From positions 62,001 to 126,000 of the forward strand of contig JAIOPC010000004.1 in NCBI GenBank assembly GCA_021414085.1: a stretch of 64,000 nucleotides of DNA, in the 5' to 3' direction. A program made the translations under genes and the position numbers. Source of the DNA: Actinomycetes bacterium. GTDB taxonomy: Bacteria > Actinomycetota > Acidimicrobiia > Acidimicrobiales > Ilumatobacteraceae. Position 1 is the first letter of the stretch, and every line of letters starts with the position of its first letter. The notes beneath the pieces are model-generated. The model worked only from the letters and a program-made list of their open reading frames with translations. It had not been told where the DNA came from and did no database searches. Shown here piece after piece: positions 63,166 to 64,000 of the stretch.

Positions 63166-64000
63166 ATGACTGATGTTCCCAAGCAGATGCGGCAACTGCG
63201 TTCGCTCGTAACCGCCGACGGCGAGCTGCGGCTCTCGATCGAAACCGTGCCGACGCCGGTACCCGGGCCGGGCGAGGTGTTGGTGCGCATGGAGGCGGCA
63301 CCGATCAACCCGTCGGATCTCGGGCTGCTGATTGCTACGGCCGACGTCAGCAAGGCCAAACGCGACGGCGACACTGTGACCGCGCCGATTCCACCGGCGA
63401 CGATGGGAGGCTTGACCGCCCGCGTTGGCGAATCGATGCCGGTCGGCAACGAGGGCTGCGGCATCGTTGTCGCCGCTGGCGATACTCCCGACGCACAGGC
63501 GCTGCTCGGTCATCTGGTCTCGCTTGTTGGTGGCGCCACCTACGCCGAGTATCGAACCGTGAGCACGATGTTCTTGATGGATTTGCCCGACGGCACGACT
63601 GCCGAGCAGGGCGCTTCGTGCTTCGTCAACCCTCTGACGGCGCTGGCGATGGTGGAGACGATGCGCATGGAGGGCCACACCGCGCTTGTGCACACAGCTG
63701 CCGCTTCCAACCTGGGTCAGATGTTGAATCGCATCTGTCTCGCCGACGGCGTGCAGTTGGTCAACATCGTTCGCCGTCCCGAGCAAGCTGCGATCTTGCG
63801 CGAGCAAGGTGCGTTGATTATCTGCGACACGAGTCAGCCGACGTTCACGCAGGACCTGACCGCTGCTCTCACCGCGACTGGTGCCACTATCGCGTTCGAT
63901 GCGATTGGCGGCGGCAAACTCGTCAGCCAGATTCTTGGCTGCATGGAAGCGGCAGCCAGCGCGAACGCGACCGAATACAGCCGTTACGGCAGCAGCGTGC
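63166..64000 (+). CDS. MDR-type zinc/NAD(P)H oxidoreductase (quinone oxidoreductase-like), cut by right edge
   Basis: About 278 residues visible. VPTPVPGPGEVLVRMEAAPINPSDLGLL begins the GroES-like domain; GNEGCGIVVAAGD, LVSLVGGATYAEYRTV and LTALAMVETMRMEGHTALVHTAAASNLGQML continue into the nucleotide-binding domain with a degenerate Rossmann loop. The catalytic zinc Cys/His set is not seen, so it may be a zinc-free quinone or enoyl reductase. It lacks the C-terminus. It starts 6 nt after TAACGT in a motif shared with proC. Confidence 0.82.
   Translation, partial: MTDVPKQMRQLRSLVTADGELRLSIETVPTPVPGPGEVLVRMEAAPINPSDLGLLIATADVSKAKRDGDTVTAPIPPATMGGLTARVGESMPVGNEGCGIVVAAGDTPDAQALLGHLVSLVGGATYAEYRTVSTMFLMDLPDGTTAEQGASCFVNPLTALAMVETMRMEGHTALVHTAAASNLGQMLNRICLADGVQLVNIVRRPEQAAILREQGALIICDTSQPTFTQDLTAALTATGATIAFDAIGGGKLVSQILGCMEAAASANATEYSRYGSSV

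Overview
The window is dense, high-G+C bacterial chromosome. It most resembles an actinomycete of the class Acidimicrobiia (Ilumatobacter-like; this is inference). The pointers are mshA (mycothiol) followed by its YbjN-domain partner, an RsiG-type c-di-GMP-binding protein, a rex-hemC-hemD operon, a LimB-like luciferase-family monooxygenase, many GTG starts, and many genes with a TANNNT hexamer 5-10 nt before the start codon, as expected for leaderless transcripts. No rRNA, CRISPR array, insertion sequence, integrase or prophage was seen. No stretch above 300 bases lacks a gene. The largest gaps are 17462-17670 (a candidate structured RNA with a terminator) and 37525-37712 (promoter region between two divergent units).

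Layout. 1-6756: left-edge flavin monooxygenase, kinase plus TIM-barrel isomerase, tRNA-Ala, orphan substrate-binding lipoprotein, PAS-GGDEF diguanylate cyclase, AlkB-like dioxygenase. 6774-16644: aminotransferase, S51-like peptidase, FKBP-cyclophilin fusion, an apparently inactive cellulose-synthase-like PilZ protein, YgjP-like metallopeptidase, histidine phosphatase, MoaD-like protein, RsiG-like protein, HTH regulator, mshA-ybjN and a VapBC-like pair. 16673-31598: proC, candidate ncRNA, SAM hydrolase-like protein, acyl-CoA ligase, rex-hemC-hemD, two exported or membrane beta-rich proteins, TPR-GGDEF protein, hemB, pheA, a lipoprotein and tRNA-Ser. 31628-34918: two winged-helix DNA-glycosylase-like proteins around a terpene-cyclase-like toroid protein. 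34972-37524: a compact three-gene cassette of lower G+C (TIGR04255-like, HTH/MbcA-like, 'QTCDI' protein), the best candidate for an undescribed system. 37713-49466: DinB-like, VOC proteins, photolyase opposite an SRPBCC-SDR-DUF427 operon, DNA methyltransferase with an extra C-terminal domain, SPFH protein, beta-galactosidase. 49485-56091: cyclase-ATPase-TPR regulator, antitoxin-like/nucleotidyltransferase pair, MFS exporter, small exported protein, Phd-RelE pair. 56097-62413: a six-gene, tightly coupled operon for CoA-dependent aerobic degradation of 2-aminobenzoate (anthranilate). 62512-64000: a PIN toxin pair and a right-edge zinc-type oxidoreductase fragment.

Themes. (i) c-di-GMP: two GGDEF proteins with intact I-sites, a PilZ protein and an RsiG-like protein, with no EAL or HD-GYP hydrolase in view. 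(ii) DNA repair of alkylation and UV damage: AlkB-like, two HTH_42 glycosylase-like proteins, photolyase. (iii) Four toxin-antitoxin-like pairs, each with a 4-bp stop/start overlap. (iv) Heme synthesis split into rex-hemCD and hemB, with no hemA here. All gene functions are inferred from motifs in the translated sequence; nothing was searched against a database.
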